Assembly: GCA_963678705.1 (NCBI GenBank)
Contig: OY783217.1
Location: 9,796,001-9,860,000 of the forward strand
Direction of reading: 5' to 3'
Source: Panorpa germanica
Lineage: Eukaryota > Arthropoda > Insecta > Mecoptera > Panorpidae
DNA length: 64,000 nucleotides
Shown: piece after piece, positions 37,530-50,800 of the stretch
How positions within the stretch are numbered: the stretch's first letter is position 1
Layout: every line of letters starts with the position of its first letter
The notes under the pieces: generated by a model
What the model was told of the DNA's origin: nothing
Database searches by the model: none
Seen by the model: the letters and a program-made list of their open reading frames with translations, nothing else
Program-made: the position numbers and the translations under genes

Positions 37530-37735
37530 ACTGTACGATGTTGAGTCCTATCATCGACGAGGATTTATAGTGTCGTGGCCTCATACATATATGCCTACTA
37601 CACCGTTGCATGATTATGAACTTGGTAAATAATCCACTAAATGAAACAACCACCAAACCCGGGAAAATATACCGCTCTCCAGGAATCGAACCCGAACACA
37701 CAGTATTTTTTGCGATCATAACCTTATGGCATATA
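37530..37735 (-). mobile_element. tRNA-derived SINE, copy B
   Basis: Minus-strand B box GGGTTCGATTCC (37683-37694) after a TGTGTGTTC stretch. The body TACACCG...GTGTCGTGGCC... (read on plus) matches the fragment at 18660. The 3' tail lacks the CCGACGTTAAATAA end. Confidence 0.65.
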
Positions 37736-38581
37736 GATAAACATATTATGGTTTAAGTATGCAAACACAATCATACAATCCATTAATATTTTTTATATGT
37801 ATGTACAGTACATAATACAAACACCATTTGAAACAATTCCTTTTAACTCCCATATAAATTTATATCTCATTAATGTCAAATAAAATAAATGGTAGAGCTA
37901 AAATATACTATCAATTATAATCTTTATTGATTGTAAAGTGTGTAGTCTGTTTTCAGGCGTTTTAATGGTTTATAAATATGACATTTATATAGAGAAATAG
38001 AAGGCTTTATATTAAACAATTCTGAAAGTTTATATGTATTTTGTATATGTATATATATACGTATATATCATTATATGGAAAAGTTTTATTTGTATGCCAT
38101 ATCAATCTAGTATTCCTTATTTTATCATAAATTATATTTAATTTTTGTTTCGTGTCTAAAGAGAAATATTAAAACAAACAAAACTAACTTATTTGGATGA
38201 AAATGTATTTATAAATGGGGCATTAAATTATAATTTGATATTATAATGGATTCTTTTTTGCATATTTAAATATGAAATAATAAGTTTATTATATAATATA
38301 AAGTTTATATTAAGGTAAACTAGTTTACATAAAACAGAGTTTTATAAAAACCAAAAAAAAGTCATAAGAAATTAGCTGTACAGTGTCGCTACATTTTATA
38401 CATTTTAATCGTTTCCAGCGATTATTTCTCTTTATACTCTTCTCAAGAAATTTTAATATAAGCATGTTGACGTTTTTATTTTTGTGTCCTATTTGGTCCT
38501 ACCTGCTTTATTGTAGATACATAAAAGCTTACTATAAACTAATACAAATTTTACATAAAATTTACCTTTATCTGCTTCTAG

Positions 38582-38660
38582 GACGCCAGGAAGAGAGCTG
38601 TGGCACAGAGAAAACCACCAGACTCAAGATAATCATTACAAAAATTAATAAATCAACATA
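38582..38660 (+). other. Possible terminal exon (unrecognised)
   Basis: After the good acceptor TTTATCTGCTTCTAG, a GC-richer stretch encodes DARKRAVAQRKPPDSR and stops at 38630-38632. AATAAA follows at 38647. No upstream exon was found on the plus strand, so this may be chance. Confidence 0.22.
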
Positions 38661-39216
38661 AGTAGCAAAGCAAAGAGAACATGATTATTAAAATATTATA
38701 AGTACGTTGTAATTTGTTCGAAATAGACATTTAAGAAGAAAAAACTTAAAAACTTCACAAAAAAGTTTATGACCGTGGAATTCTAAATGTGAATAGGATA
38801 TTTTAGACTTATTACGATTGTGATTAGAACTATAAAATAATATTCGTACATATAAAAAATGTTAAATAACAACAAATAATTACATCTATAAATAAATTAT
38901 ATAACTTTGTAACATGTGGCGACAATAAAAAGTACATAAAAGATTAAAAAAGTGGTTTAAACAAAATATAAATTAATTAGAAAATATAAATATATAGATT
39001 ATGATGTCGTCACTTCAATGACGTCATAAATTTACTAGTCCAGGGGAATCACACCTATATGCTATATGTATTCCAACACGAGGACGCAAGTGATCTCGCT
39101 GCCAGTTTATACTGTGTTTGAAAGAAACGATCAGAGTCAAGGCCAAATGTCACGAAACGAGTATAGGGTAAGTCCAGTTTATATTTTATTGCTTTATACA
39201 AAATAATCAGCTTTAA

Positions 39217-39708
39217 GGTCTTATTCTGTAACTTTTCAAAAAATCGACCTTATTTTTTCAGCGGTAGAAATATTTAATTTTTTCACCTCTCGAATAAAGT
39301 CGCTGTATTTAAAATATCTAAAGTGGCATTCTGTATGCAAAATTTTCCATCGCCCTTATAATATACAGCGGTGGAAAAGCATAAACTGGTATTGATGAAT
39401 TATTTTAAGACGTCATCAATTTTAAAAATATTTGACCAATCACGGCATTCAGAATATTCAAATATTTAAAAATTCAAACACTTAACAAGGACGAATTGCT
39501 TGACAGTTCTAAAAAATACAGCGATGGAAAATTTTAAAGTCACCGCTAAAGGCGACCTTATAATTTGGTCGATTTTTTTCCAGCGACAAAAAAAAAATCG
39601 ATGGAAATTTCTTACAGAATACCAAATAAAAAAATCATCGCTTTTGTGACGTCATTTTACAGCGATAAAATTTTTTCACCGGTGGAAATACATTACAGAA
39701 TAAGGCCC
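39217..39708. mobile_element. piggyBac-like MITE (492 bp)
   Basis: Ends GGTCTTATTCTGTAAC and, on the opposite strand, GGGCCTTATTCTGTAATG, flanked on both sides by TTAA (39213-39216, 39709-39712), the piggyBac target. The interior repeats a 12-mer related to CAGCGRTGGAAA several times in both orientations (near 39340, 39369, 39521, 39599 and 39680). Non-coding. Confidence 0.8.
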
Positions 39709-40037
39709 TTAAGGTTTATTTCTCAACTGAACGCTTAAAAAAATTAAATCGTTAAATTAAACTAACTTCTGAATTTATCGGTGAACTGATGCATATTATT
39801 ATTAGTTAGAACTATTACTACTTGAGCGTTATGGAAGGTATATTACACTCGGGCACATCACCAAATGGACGTAAAATATACGCAAGAGCCCAAGAAAACC
39901 AGACTGTTACTTAGAATTAGATACCGCATGAAACGGAAGACAAGTGTTTATTAATTAATATGAGACAGCACAAAAAAGAATAATACTTAAATTTCTTAAA
40001 TAAATATTTAAGAACCAAAAAATTGCGCCAGTTTTTA

Positions 40038-40184
40038 TTCGAAGCAGGACCAAGCAAGTCTGGCTCTCATTTCAAAAATTCGTTATTGCGTATGCGTAAT
40101 AATTTGATTTACGATTTAGCGGCGTGCAAAACTACTAATATAAATGCTGTACAAGATGCAATCATATTATATAATATACATTAA
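40038..40184 (+). pseudogene. Unrecognised short open frame
   Basis: 48 codons without an ATG near the start, open upstream to about 40014. It includes FEAGPSKSGSHFKNSLLR, then NLIYDLAACKTTNINAVQ. The codon make-up looks protein-like, but no family comes to mind. Possibly a transposon-gene remnant. Confidence 0.25.
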
Positions 40185-40768
40185 ACTCTGAAAAAATAAA
40201 CATAATACCTTCCATACCATTACTATTATCTAGTTATCACATCAGTACCATCACGGTATAACATTACTTAAAGGTAAAATGTATCTCCATTACGTTTGTG
40301 CACAGCTTGGAAATAAATTTGAAAACAAAAAATAAAAATATATATAAATGTTAAAACCTAACCTCAAACTGCTATTAAAATATCCAACATAATCTGGCAA
40401 TGTATGGATTAACACGACTTGCATAACGGTCCATATATAGTGGGTTCGTAGTAGCACCGTAGTGAACCGGTGGAACCCAGATGAGAGGGTTTAGGTTTGG
40501 TTCAAAATGGTAACCGCAAATATATTATGAAATTATAATGGTAGCAGCTATAAACATTACTTCTATATATGATATGCAGCTGCATGTACTGAGAATTAAC
40601 AATTAGAGCTGTTTATAGAAACAATGCGTCTATTTGGTTTGGTTTGGTAAATTGGTATACACAGAAGAGAATGTTTGAAAAGAAATAAGGATTTAAAGAT
40701 GTACGAAAATATCAGAATGATATAAAAATTTCGGTTGAATTAATTCACCTGAAGAGATTTACAAGTAT

Positions 40769-40825
40769 AAGTAACCCAGAAGTCAATGCGTTATTAACTT
40801 AACCGCGTTGCCTTCTGAGTCACTC
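40769..40825. mobile_element. Family C end-only mini-element (57 bp)
   Basis: AAGTAACCCAGAAGTCAATG then CG runs almost straight into the complement of GAGTGACTCAGAAGGCAACG then CGGTTAAG. It is the two terminal repeats of 50890-51390 joined with almost nothing between them. Confidence 0.6.
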
Positions 40826-41539
40826 ATAAATGGAATATATCTGTTTTAAATTTGGCGCCTTTTTTAAATTAGTCATGGAAAGCTATACAAAAAAAAAAAA
40901 TCGTAAAAATTATTATCAAAATATGACTTGATTATATTTTTCACTTAGTTTAAGTTTTGGTAAAATCAATAGGCCAATTTTGTACTTTATTTAAATTAAT
41001 ATTTAATAACGTGTTAAATTAGATAGTGAAATAACATATATATCCATTAGATACATGAATTTTTTAAGTATTTAACAGAACAGCTTATGCTACACCACAT
41101 TTAACTCGCAAGATAACTGCTAAAGCCCAATAGCGCAAGTACCAAATTACCAAAAACATAAAATGTGGCAGCTGGTATGAAATATAACCTAAAATAAATG
41201 GAACAGAACTGCTTAACCTGAACAAAATAATATATAATCATATAAAAGTTATATCATATATGAATGTGGTAGTTTGGATCAGTCTAGTGAATAATTCAGT
41301 GGTGGAAAATCTATAGCACGTGTGCTATATTGTTTAGATCAAATTTGCAAATCAAGTTTGAAATATAGACATCTTTTTGTAAACCCAATTGAGACTCAAC
41401 CAACACCACCTAGATACAAGGCCTAACAGCGTTTTGTCGACAATGCAAAACTAGCCTAGCCTGTGACAATTTAATTGCGATATTAGTAAATTAGTGAATT
41501 GTGAATTTAGGGAAATATAAAGTAATTAAAAGTAACAAA

Positions 41540-41739
41540 ATGCCACCAGTTACAGAAGTTTCAGAAACTTCAGAAACCCAAACTTAAATGCAGCTATAAT
41601 TCAAAGTATTCAAAGTGCTAATACTTATACCAGTGCAAGAGAAATAAAGAATTTGGAAGATATTTTAAAATGTAAAAAGTATCATGGTCTTTCTGGTTAT
41701 TGGCAGGATTGTCAAAATACAACTATACTCTATGAATAA
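41540..41739 (+). pseudogene. Frameshifted ORF of unknown family
   Basis: ATG 41540 in a good context (AACAAAATGCC) opens MPPVTEVSETSETQT and stops at 41585. One base back, a second frame runs 51 codons to 41739 with IIQSIQSANTYTSAREIK, then LEDILKCKKYHGLSGYW. Together they read like the N terminus of one protein broken by a single-base change. It could be a retroelement ORF1/gag or a processed pseudogene. Its leader (about 41440-41539) is AT-rich. Not recognised. Confidence 0.35.
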
Positions 41740-44700
41740 GACTATCTATAAGACTATACTAAAAACTTAAAAAGAAATAAGAGAATTGCTCTGGGAAGAC
41801 AAATTACATTGCTGCCATAATATGTACCATTATAATATGTACCACAAAAGGATAGTAGGGATATCAACCAATATAATGTAAAATAATTTATATTAATGTA
41901 AAACCATCAAGAAATTCACCATCATTAATAGAGATGTAGTAATTACTAACATCCCGATTAGGATAGGCTTACTGGGCACGGTACATTGGACATATGTTAA
42001 GATTAATCTAAGTGAAATTTCATGTCGAGATATAATAAACAATAACAGAAAATAATACGAGTATCTGTGGTTACCCTTCCCTGAATGACTCAGTTGTGAG
42101 AAATAAGTATTAGACATTGGGCATTCGGTGCTGGTATTCCCTATAGCTAGTTTATATAATTTACCCCAAGCGGTTTAACAGAACCAATAAGTGACGTATT
42201 ACCAGAACCTCAAGGCATTCCAACTTGATCGATCCTGTAACTTTGAATTGACCGAAATGTTCAAAATAAAGAAAAAAAAAATACCAAAGTTTAATTTAGT
42301 TAAGAAAAGTAACGTAAGACTTTTGAAATACTCGTACATGTTTGGAATTTCTAACATAAAACGGATTAAAAGTTGTAGTACCGTAAACTTTCCTTTAAGG
42401 AAGTTGCCGTCCTATAAGAATTTAATCTTAATGTTATAGACATAAACAATTTTATTAACTAATAATTCTGGTAACTTGAACCCGATTGACTGTTTCGGAC
42501 TGAAGATACATTTAATCAAAATTCGAATAATTTGCAGAGTGAGTAATGAGAGTGAATGAGAGAAAATACATTTAATAGTTACATAAGTTGAGTCCACGAC
42601 TAACGGAGTTAATTCGTTCCAGCGATTTCCACGTTAATCGAATGGTATAAATTTTTGTGGTCTATTTTGTAAATAATTAATAGTATAGTTCAAATTTTAG
42701 AGATCGGCGGCGACTCATGCTTAAGCCGTATAAATTTACGAAAAAGATATAATAGTTTTTGAGTTGCCATTTTTTGTGCATGATAGAAAAAACGGAATAG
42801 ATTTACTTTGTTTGAGCAAACTTACAACTGTTAGCTATACATTACAAAATAATTGAATAGGTATTTAACATTTCGTTCTATCTAGTGTCAATTTGTAATT
42901 TCCATAAGAATCCATTCAATCTTTTGTAAATTTGTTGGTGTTACAGATTCCATTTAATTCAGTGTAGATTTGTCGCAGAATACATTATATCTACTGTAAC
43001 TATCTTTTATTAGCCGAAAATGACTCATTGCTCATCCTCTTGCGAACTTCTACCACTAATCAAAATTTGATCTGATTAAAATTTGCAAATTTGGTTTAAT
43101 ACGCTAATTAAGCAACGTAGTTGTTAACACACATCTTATGAAATGTATTCAAGAAGAGTTTCAATATATTTCTAATTAACTAACGTAATCAACTAATGAA
43201 ACCTATTACTGATTTGATTAACGAAGGCAAGTCGGCGGCCGACGCCATTTTATGATCATGACCAACTCGTTCAGATATAGTAAATACATTGAACCACGAC
43301 AGGTTTTATCTTGCCCATAGTGCTGCATCAGTACCAGTATTGACCCCCCGCTGAGTACAATTAACGATGTGGTGTCAATTCATTCTATTTTATTTTCTAT
43401 ATGGATAAGTAAATGGACCTGTACCTATTTCTTGTTCCTTACAATGATTGCGATAGTGGTGTACATACTAATGATTTTATATCATTCGGTATTTTATAAA
43501 GTTTTTTTTATGTCTTTCTTTTCATATTTGGGAAGTCGATCTAAATCGATTTGGACAGATATGAAAGTGATTAAAAAGTTAAATTAGCTGAGCATTTCTT
43601 TACTTTCCTGTATAGTAAATCCATGTATAACGTGAGGAAATGTATGCAAAATTTCAAAAGTCTTGCTAAGGTCCTAATATTTCATAACGCTAACTTTTCA
43701 CACGAATTCAAAATAATTTTCTCGCACAACAAGTAAAATTAGGTTCGCTATTTCCATCGAAATTCGATCTACAAGCTATGTTGGCAACCAATCTCTTTAT
43801 AGCGAACGAATGAGATATATAATAAAAAAATTAGATATTTCATTTGTTCACTGTGAATAATATAAACATATATTTTTTATATATACATCTATTCACCTGA
43901 TCTAATACAAATAGACAAATTAGAAGGCTGCTTTATACAATGTAAGCCGTAATATTTTGGTTACAATGCATGAATTAACATTGCTGGAACTCTTGTTATG
44001 AAAAACTGAAACAAAATCAAAATTGTATGACTTATTCGAGAGTGAAAAACATATCAAACACAGGTTGCATTGTCTATGCTAAAATTCGTCATCATTTCAC
44101 TCAAGTTCTTTAATCAATCAATCTCTATAAAACTGGTTTTTATAAAATATCGATTAGAATTCACAGCACTAGTTCATTACATTTATAATGTAATATGTAA
44201 ATTTCTTCTTGATTAAGTTAACTAAATGTAAATTTGATATTTAATATAATTAATATATCTCAGATTCTCAGGTCTCAGATAACCTGAATATTCCATTCAC
44301 TAGAGATAGAGATTTTTTTAATGTCACACATAATAATTTTAAAATATATTGGTTTTTAAATTAAATAGAAATATTCTCACATAAATGCGTGAATATGCGT
44401 TGATATGTGATAAATTTTTATAAATTGATTTAGGAAATAACATTTTAAAAAAAAGTAAAATTAAAAGTTTTAAATAAGTATTTAAGACAAAGAATGGAAT
44501 ACGTTTGCTTGGTTGGGACAAGTTTTGGTGTATGTATATTATGCAGTGGCGTACATCCACAGTGTGATCCTCAGATCAAAGTCAGTAAATAGGGCCATCT
44601 AATATTGTTTTTTTTCAAAAACTGAGTTCATAATAAAGACATTTTGTTAGATCTTATAACCTGAATTCTACATTATTTTCCGTTAATTTTAAAATAGTCA

Positions 44701-45848
44701 CCCAAACAAGAAAGTCATGTCTACACTTTTACATTACACTGCTAAAAATAAAAATGAATTTATCTTTATTACCGTAGCAGCAGACTACGAAACTGCTTAC
44801 AGTAATTATTAAGTAGTAATCTAAATACTACTAAAATAATATAGTGAAGTGCCCTGCTGTAGAGTCGCTATAGAACTGATACCATGAATTATTTTAGTCT
44901 CACGAACATTAAATTTTATGAGGAGTGTTATATATGTTAATCAATTTCTAAAATTAAATTTATAATTATAATTAAGTTGTTTTTGAAGTAAATATACCAA
45001 GAAGAAGACCTCGAACGATTATATCAATTCAAAAGTCAATTCTGTGTATTCTATATTTTAATCTGCTTATATTTGTTATTGTACAAAACGACGTACTTGT
45101 TTTATTAATAAATTAAATTATAACAAAAGCTTAAAACACTCATTCAAATCCTTTGCTAAAATAAATAATAGGCTTGGAATAATTTGAACAAAAGATATGC
45201 GAAAATACTTCACAAATATTGACTTTGAGAACCATGAAAATGTAATTTTAAATAATATTGATAATAAATTTTAAACGCATTTGTTATAAATAATTACCAC
45301 ACTTCATTTGTCATTATAAAACTAATTAATAATCAAATGTAAATGTAATTATAAAATATATACGAGTATACATATATAACGAACAAATCATCTCTAACAA
45401 ATATATAATTTGATTAAGATCGTATTATACATTGATTTTAATTAAAATATTTTTAATTAAATTCGTATCTAATTAGTTACACAAACTTTGTGTCTTCGTT
45501 GTATGGCTGTCTAGTCTGTGGTTTCAGAAGATGGGATTATTTGTAAGGGTTTATTTTATTAAGGATTATACATTGTAATAGCGGTTGACGTAATGAATTA
45601 TAAAATTAAAATTTAATTAGTTAAAATTAATTTAAAGATTTCTTTCTAAGAGAAGAACAAATGACCATATATGTACTTTAATGTAATAGTTTTTATGCAA
45701 ATATGTGAATTTGATATTCTTATAAAATTGTAATTTAAATTTATTAAATTTGATCGAATATACTGTGTTCTGTATAAAGTAGTGTGTGAATAAAAACGAA
45801 ATTCTATCAAATAGCCTTTTTGCAAAGCTTGTGTATCCAGTTGAAACA
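41740..45848. other. AT-rich non-coding DNA
   Basis: A small GC-rich block at 43225-43262 (GGCAAGTCGGCGGCCGACGC) and a CAGTGGCGTACATCCAC hAT-like end at 44544 are the only items noticed. Confidence 0.4.
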
Positions 45849-46002
45849 TTAGGGCTCTCCGCAGTTTCATTCGTGCATTGTGTTTTATCTCACTCGTATA
45901 CACGTTCGTTCTCTCACTAACAACACAGTTCCATTCTCATTCGGTTCGGGCAGATTCGGGGCTAAGGTTTGCAACCAGTCGCCTCGTGTACGGAGGCCCT
46001 AA
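45849..46002 (-). mobile_element. MITE family B, short copy (154 bp)
   Basis: Ends TTAGGGCTCTCCGCA and, opposite strand, TTAGGGCCTCCGTACAC. Read on the minus strand the interior (GGTTGCAAAC, CCCCGAATCTGCCC, GAACCGAATGAGAATGG, GTGTATACGAG) matches the left part of 58981-59430. The TAGGG start is hAT-like. Confidence 0.7.
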
Positions 46003-46330
46003 GAAGATATTGTAATTATTAACGGAGTCGCGATACTCAGGTCAGAAAAATCCGTCGTTGAATTGTGTATTTTGGATAGGCAGCAATTTTCTTAATTTTT
46101 CTTAGTTAATCCTGGATTTAAACTTGAATTTTCGGATTGGAAGGCTTTCCCATTCGGTCGATTTTTGTTCTATCCACTTCCGAGAGGAAGTAGTCACTGT
46201 TTTGCACAGAATCCACGCTATTTTGACCTTAACAATAACAACATTTGCAGAAATTGGTTCGTGTTCTTTCTTGGATTAATTAGTAATTTCTTCTGAACAA
46301 CAATCCCGTATAAGACGGAAAATAATAGTT
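46003..46330 (+). repeat. Possible dispersed repeat, shared with 62240-62600
   Basis: GAATTGTGTATTTTGG, GGATTTAAACTTGAATTTTC and the AAGGC/GGTCG block recur in the same order at 62274-62390 (GAATTGTATATTTTGG, GGATTTAAATTTTAATTTTC). Weak similarity; type unknown. Confidence 0.35.
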
Positions 46331-46804
46331 AAAACAATAGTGAGTGTATGTGTCTGATATTGGATGATATAAGTTGTGTAATAAGTTTTAGTACATACAA
46401 TGAAAGCTTCTTTATGATTCAAAATGCACTCTAGATAAGAAAATTGGAATAAAGATAATTTTAAGGATCAAAGAAACATGGTAGTCTATATGGTAGCATC
46501 GACTGTGTAGACTGCGATCCAAAGATTTTCTAAAAATTAATTTTTGACCCAAATGGGTGAACTGCAATGGTATTTGGAAAAAAAAAATTAAATTTTTCCA
46601 CTCGCTTCATCGTTATAACGCCAATAACGGTTATATTAATTTGAAATCAAATGGAATATTATATTTAGTTCACATATATAATTTAACCTTGAAAAACATC
46701 TCTACAATATGTTCTATATCAATGTAAACAGACTACAGACGCGAATGGAATAAAAAACAGTATTTTTGTAAAAATAACCGTAAAGCAAAACAAACAATAA
46801 AAAA

Positions 46805-46990
46805 TGTCGTCATAGTCAATAGAAGATAGATTTATTGAGTACAGACAACAAAAACATAGTTGTAAACAGAATCCTGTACAATGTATTGTTCAGTAACCAT
46901 TTGGTATTCCAGAAACACAACTAGAGTCTCCTCTATGTCCTTGCCATCCTTCCTCAACCCACTGCGTCCTGCTTCTGATATCCTGGAGCA
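46805..46990 (-). other. Possible terminal exon with polyadenylation signal (unrecognised)
   Basis: Minus strand: the pyrimidine-rich acceptor TTCTGGCCTCTCTAG, then 32 codons (with QWVEEGWQGHRGDSSC) to a TGA at 46892-46890, then AATAAA at 46836-46831. A second frame also stays open for about 50 codons (LRKDGKDIEETLVVFLEYQ), so the coding frame is uncertain. No matching upstream exon was recognised. It could equally be an old transposon. Confidence 0.25.
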
Positions 46991-47548
46991 CTAGAGAGGC
47001 CAGAACAGGCTAATCAATTTTCTACAGTGACACAATTGTCAGACACAGTACAACAGCAATTCCAGCTGTATTCTAACACATGTGTTGTCGTACTATTGTA
47101 AGTGGTGCTCAAGTTTTGCACCTACAAGTTTTCTTTTTAACTAACTCGGTCAATTTACAATCTATCATATCAATGATATTTAGTAAATCTTAGGATAATG
47201 AATGAATTCGTTCGCACGTTGTGGATTCAGTTATCCACTTCCTCCAAATTTAATTGTTAATTTGCGGGCACTATTGTGTGAAATCTGTGGCTACCCATCT
47301 CTTTAATCTCTTGCATTTTTGAAAGATCAGCAAACTGGTGACAAGTGCGAACTTGGATCATGTTTAAGTCACTTTTGATATTTTCCACTACGAATCAGTA
47401 TGAAGTATCTAACGGATTGTATGTCGAGAACTTGCTTTCTCACACTACTATTGTTCTTAATGTTTTTTATTGGAATGTTACATATATTTCTGTATTTGAA
47501 TTGCTGGTAATTTCCATAGTTCAATGCCATATGATACTTAGAACACAT

Positions 47549-47800
47549 CACTCAATAAGTTCGTAAGATGACATACAAATGGCGCCACTGTTGACAAATT
47601 CATATGATTTTTAGATAGTACCAACCTTCAAATTTTATTATCATTAATTTAAAAGTTACGAAGATTTTAGTGACACATTCTGAATGTGTTTGAATTTGTC
47701 TGAATTTCGTATGTTGATAAAGCATTGCTTTCTAATGGGGAAAGTACCTTTTAACCAAAGCAATGGCTTGACAAGTATTATTAGAAAAGTGGCGCAATAT
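47549..47800 (+). mobile_element. Mariner 5'-end relic
   Basis: Left end CACTCAATAAGTTCGTAAGA, then the same leader as 15953-16235, then a decayed transposase start around 47697-47790 (EFRMLIKHCF, followed by a KQWLDK-like stretch out of frame). No catalytic domain or 3' end is present. Confidence 0.7.
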
Positions 47801-50800
47801 ATATGGGGCATATTAACCAGCAAATTTTGCTAAAAATTAATCGTAGCTGCTTATTTTTGTTCTTGATGTGTTTTTACCAGTTTAACCCGCGATCTAGATA
47901 TAAGTTCAAGTACTTTGTTGATTCTTTTTTAGGTATAATTGTTATTTAAACTAAGAGTATCATCTTCTTCATATTTGTGTATCGATAATGTATAAACCAA
48001 ACGCCTACACAGGATTTCTTGTAGCAAGTAAGTAGCACAAAACAGTTTTGAACCAGTGCAACATTCAACTAGAAAGTTACATGTTGATTTTGTTTTAGGG
48101 GTTACGATACTAAAATGTGCAAAATATAAATTCAAAGCTAACAAAGATATAAGAAGTTGGTTATCAGAGAACTGGTCAATAGATACCGTGTTGACTACTA
48201 TAATTTATTAGTAGCAGATTAAATTATGTTTATTTTATGTTAAGTTTGTGTAAATTTATGGCTTACATTAATAATTTATCAACATAGTTACGTTTTATGA
48301 TTTATTAAGCATGCCTTACACTTTCCTTGGGTCGATAAATTTAGTCAGTTGATGATGGCAGGCTATATTTTCAATGTAAATGCCTATGATTTCCATAATT
48401 TCTAATTAATATAATATAATTAATAATAGCTGTAATTAATTACATAATAACAATATTCATAAATTTTAAAATGTATTAATTTAATAAACACAGAGTATTG
48501 CAGAAAAATTAATGTTTTGCAACCGTTTCGAAAAAGAATTTACTCCAAAATATATTTGATTATAATGATATTACCTCAAAATATATTTAATACCACCATT
48601 AGTAGAAAGTGAGAAAAAATTTTGAAATTCTGTAAATTTTGTCAAAGAACGACGACAGTAACTAATGAAAAATGTTAAGCTGCAATTATGTTTGACTCGA
48701 AATAATATGAGAGCTTACAAGCAAAAGTATCAACAAAGGTTGAAGGTGGGTTTATAACAACCCACAGTTAACTGAAAAATAATGAAGTCAAATATCACAT
48801 AAATTATGATCTGCCCCACCAAGCTGAATGAGAGTAAAAAAGCCTTATTAATAATGTACAATTTAAATGCGTTAAAAAATAAATACAAATTGTATACATT
48901 ATTTTGATACACCCTGCAACTGTTATTTTATTTATTATTTATGTTTCATGTTAGCTGCTTCAATGGATAAAGCGGTTTTGATTTGTAACGATAATGTGTG
49001 ACTAATTATGAAAATTAACTTAAAAACTTGTTACAGGTAATTTAATGTCATTCAAGATTCAATAAATAAATATGATTACGTTTAAAAGTTATTTATAGTG
49101 TTAAAAACATAATGCTAACGCGGTACTATTGTATTTTCTTTTTTGACTCATATGATGTAGTGATTTGTGTTGTGTAGCGCGCTGGGAATCAGTGATAGAA
49201 GAAAGAAGAGGGGATAGCCATGCACACGACCCTCACATTCACGCGCTATGTTGCATAACGCGTTTATCATTCGTTTTCTCCGTAATGAAGATGTGAAATC
49301 AAGTAAAATTTTGAAGACAATCCAAGCACAGATCGGTGAGGATACTCTGAGTTAAACCCTACTATTTTTTAAATAAAAAATATAATGCAGTCTGCTGTTT
49401 CCAGTGTGTAAAACCGAAAGGCACTTATGAAGTAAATAAAGATATAAAAAGTCAGAACTATATTTACTTAATGTTTCATATTGCTTATGACCATTTAATC
49501 ATTCTTTATCAAATCTACTTTAAAACAACATTTTAAAGAAATCTTTGTTATTTATATTTTGTATGAGAATTTTTATTAGATTGGAAGTTTATTTCAAGTT
49601 TAGGGTTTATTTTTTGCGTATCTATAATAATTCTATACGGTTTAATGATGATTTGGGTACAGCAGTCGTCGTATTTGATCCACCAGATTTATTTTAATTA
49701 TACATTTATCGTAATTGTTGAAAAGAATACATTTCATTTTGATTTATTTTTTTATGGTTATATAAGTCTGCTATTATTATTAATATACCAGGTTGTACAC
49801 TGTAATATAGGAAAAGTCTTGCAATATTTTTTTTAATTTTAAACCTTTTAAATATTTCGTGACAACACAGTGAACGAGAGCATTGTTGTTCAGAAATACG
49901 CACGTTAATTAAATTAAAATATATATTATTAAATTCTATTACTAAGATTCATTTGATCGTGTTGGATTCAATATATATTGTTAGCGATACTGCACTCTAA
50001 GACTCCCAGTACAACCTTGGTGATATTTGGGTTTCAGTCTTATCTTAACATATACAACTCTGGAATGTGTATAGAGTCTGCATTCGGAACGATTTGAAGA
50101 GAGTGATGTAATCTGACTCGTGGGTAACCTTGGAAAGGATATATAGCCCTTTTGCATCGGTCCAATGCACTGCCAGACAATATTCTTAATGCACAGTATT
50201 TATATTTCATAATAAATACTATTGTACCAATATTATGTTCGGCTTATGATTTGTAATTAGTAAATTCTAATTACTCATGACAATATGGTATATACATTCT
50301 TCAGTTTCTTAGTTTTTTAATGATTTATAAGATACAGTACGCTAGAGTCTTTACTAAATAGTCCTCCTAATCCATCTCTGATAACTTTACTACGAGTAGT
50401 TATTTCATTTTCAATTATTTTCCAATCATTTTACTATCTCACTAAAACACAGCTGTATATATTTATATACGTATTCTAAAGTATTTTATTTAGATCGCTT
50501 GGGACACACACACAATATCATAGATGCTGCTATTTTAGGAGTGAAACATGTCTTCAATATAAGCTCATCTGCACTGCAAGTTAATCCAAAAAGATAACAA
50601 GTTTATAAATAAAAAAATATTATTAAAAGCGTGCGCAGCCTCGTCAAAGCACGTGCCTTTTATGACATTCATTCAACATTAATTTCATTTCGGTTTCGTT
50701 CTAGTGTATGGTATATGAGGGTTCCCTTTCCTCTATATTCTTTGAATAAGCATAAAAAGTTGATGAAATCTTACAACTGTAATTTTCATTGAATAGAAAT

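Noticed and set aside
44544..44600. CAGTGGCGTACATCC as a hAT element
   Set aside because: Only one end found; a 10-mer can occur by chance.
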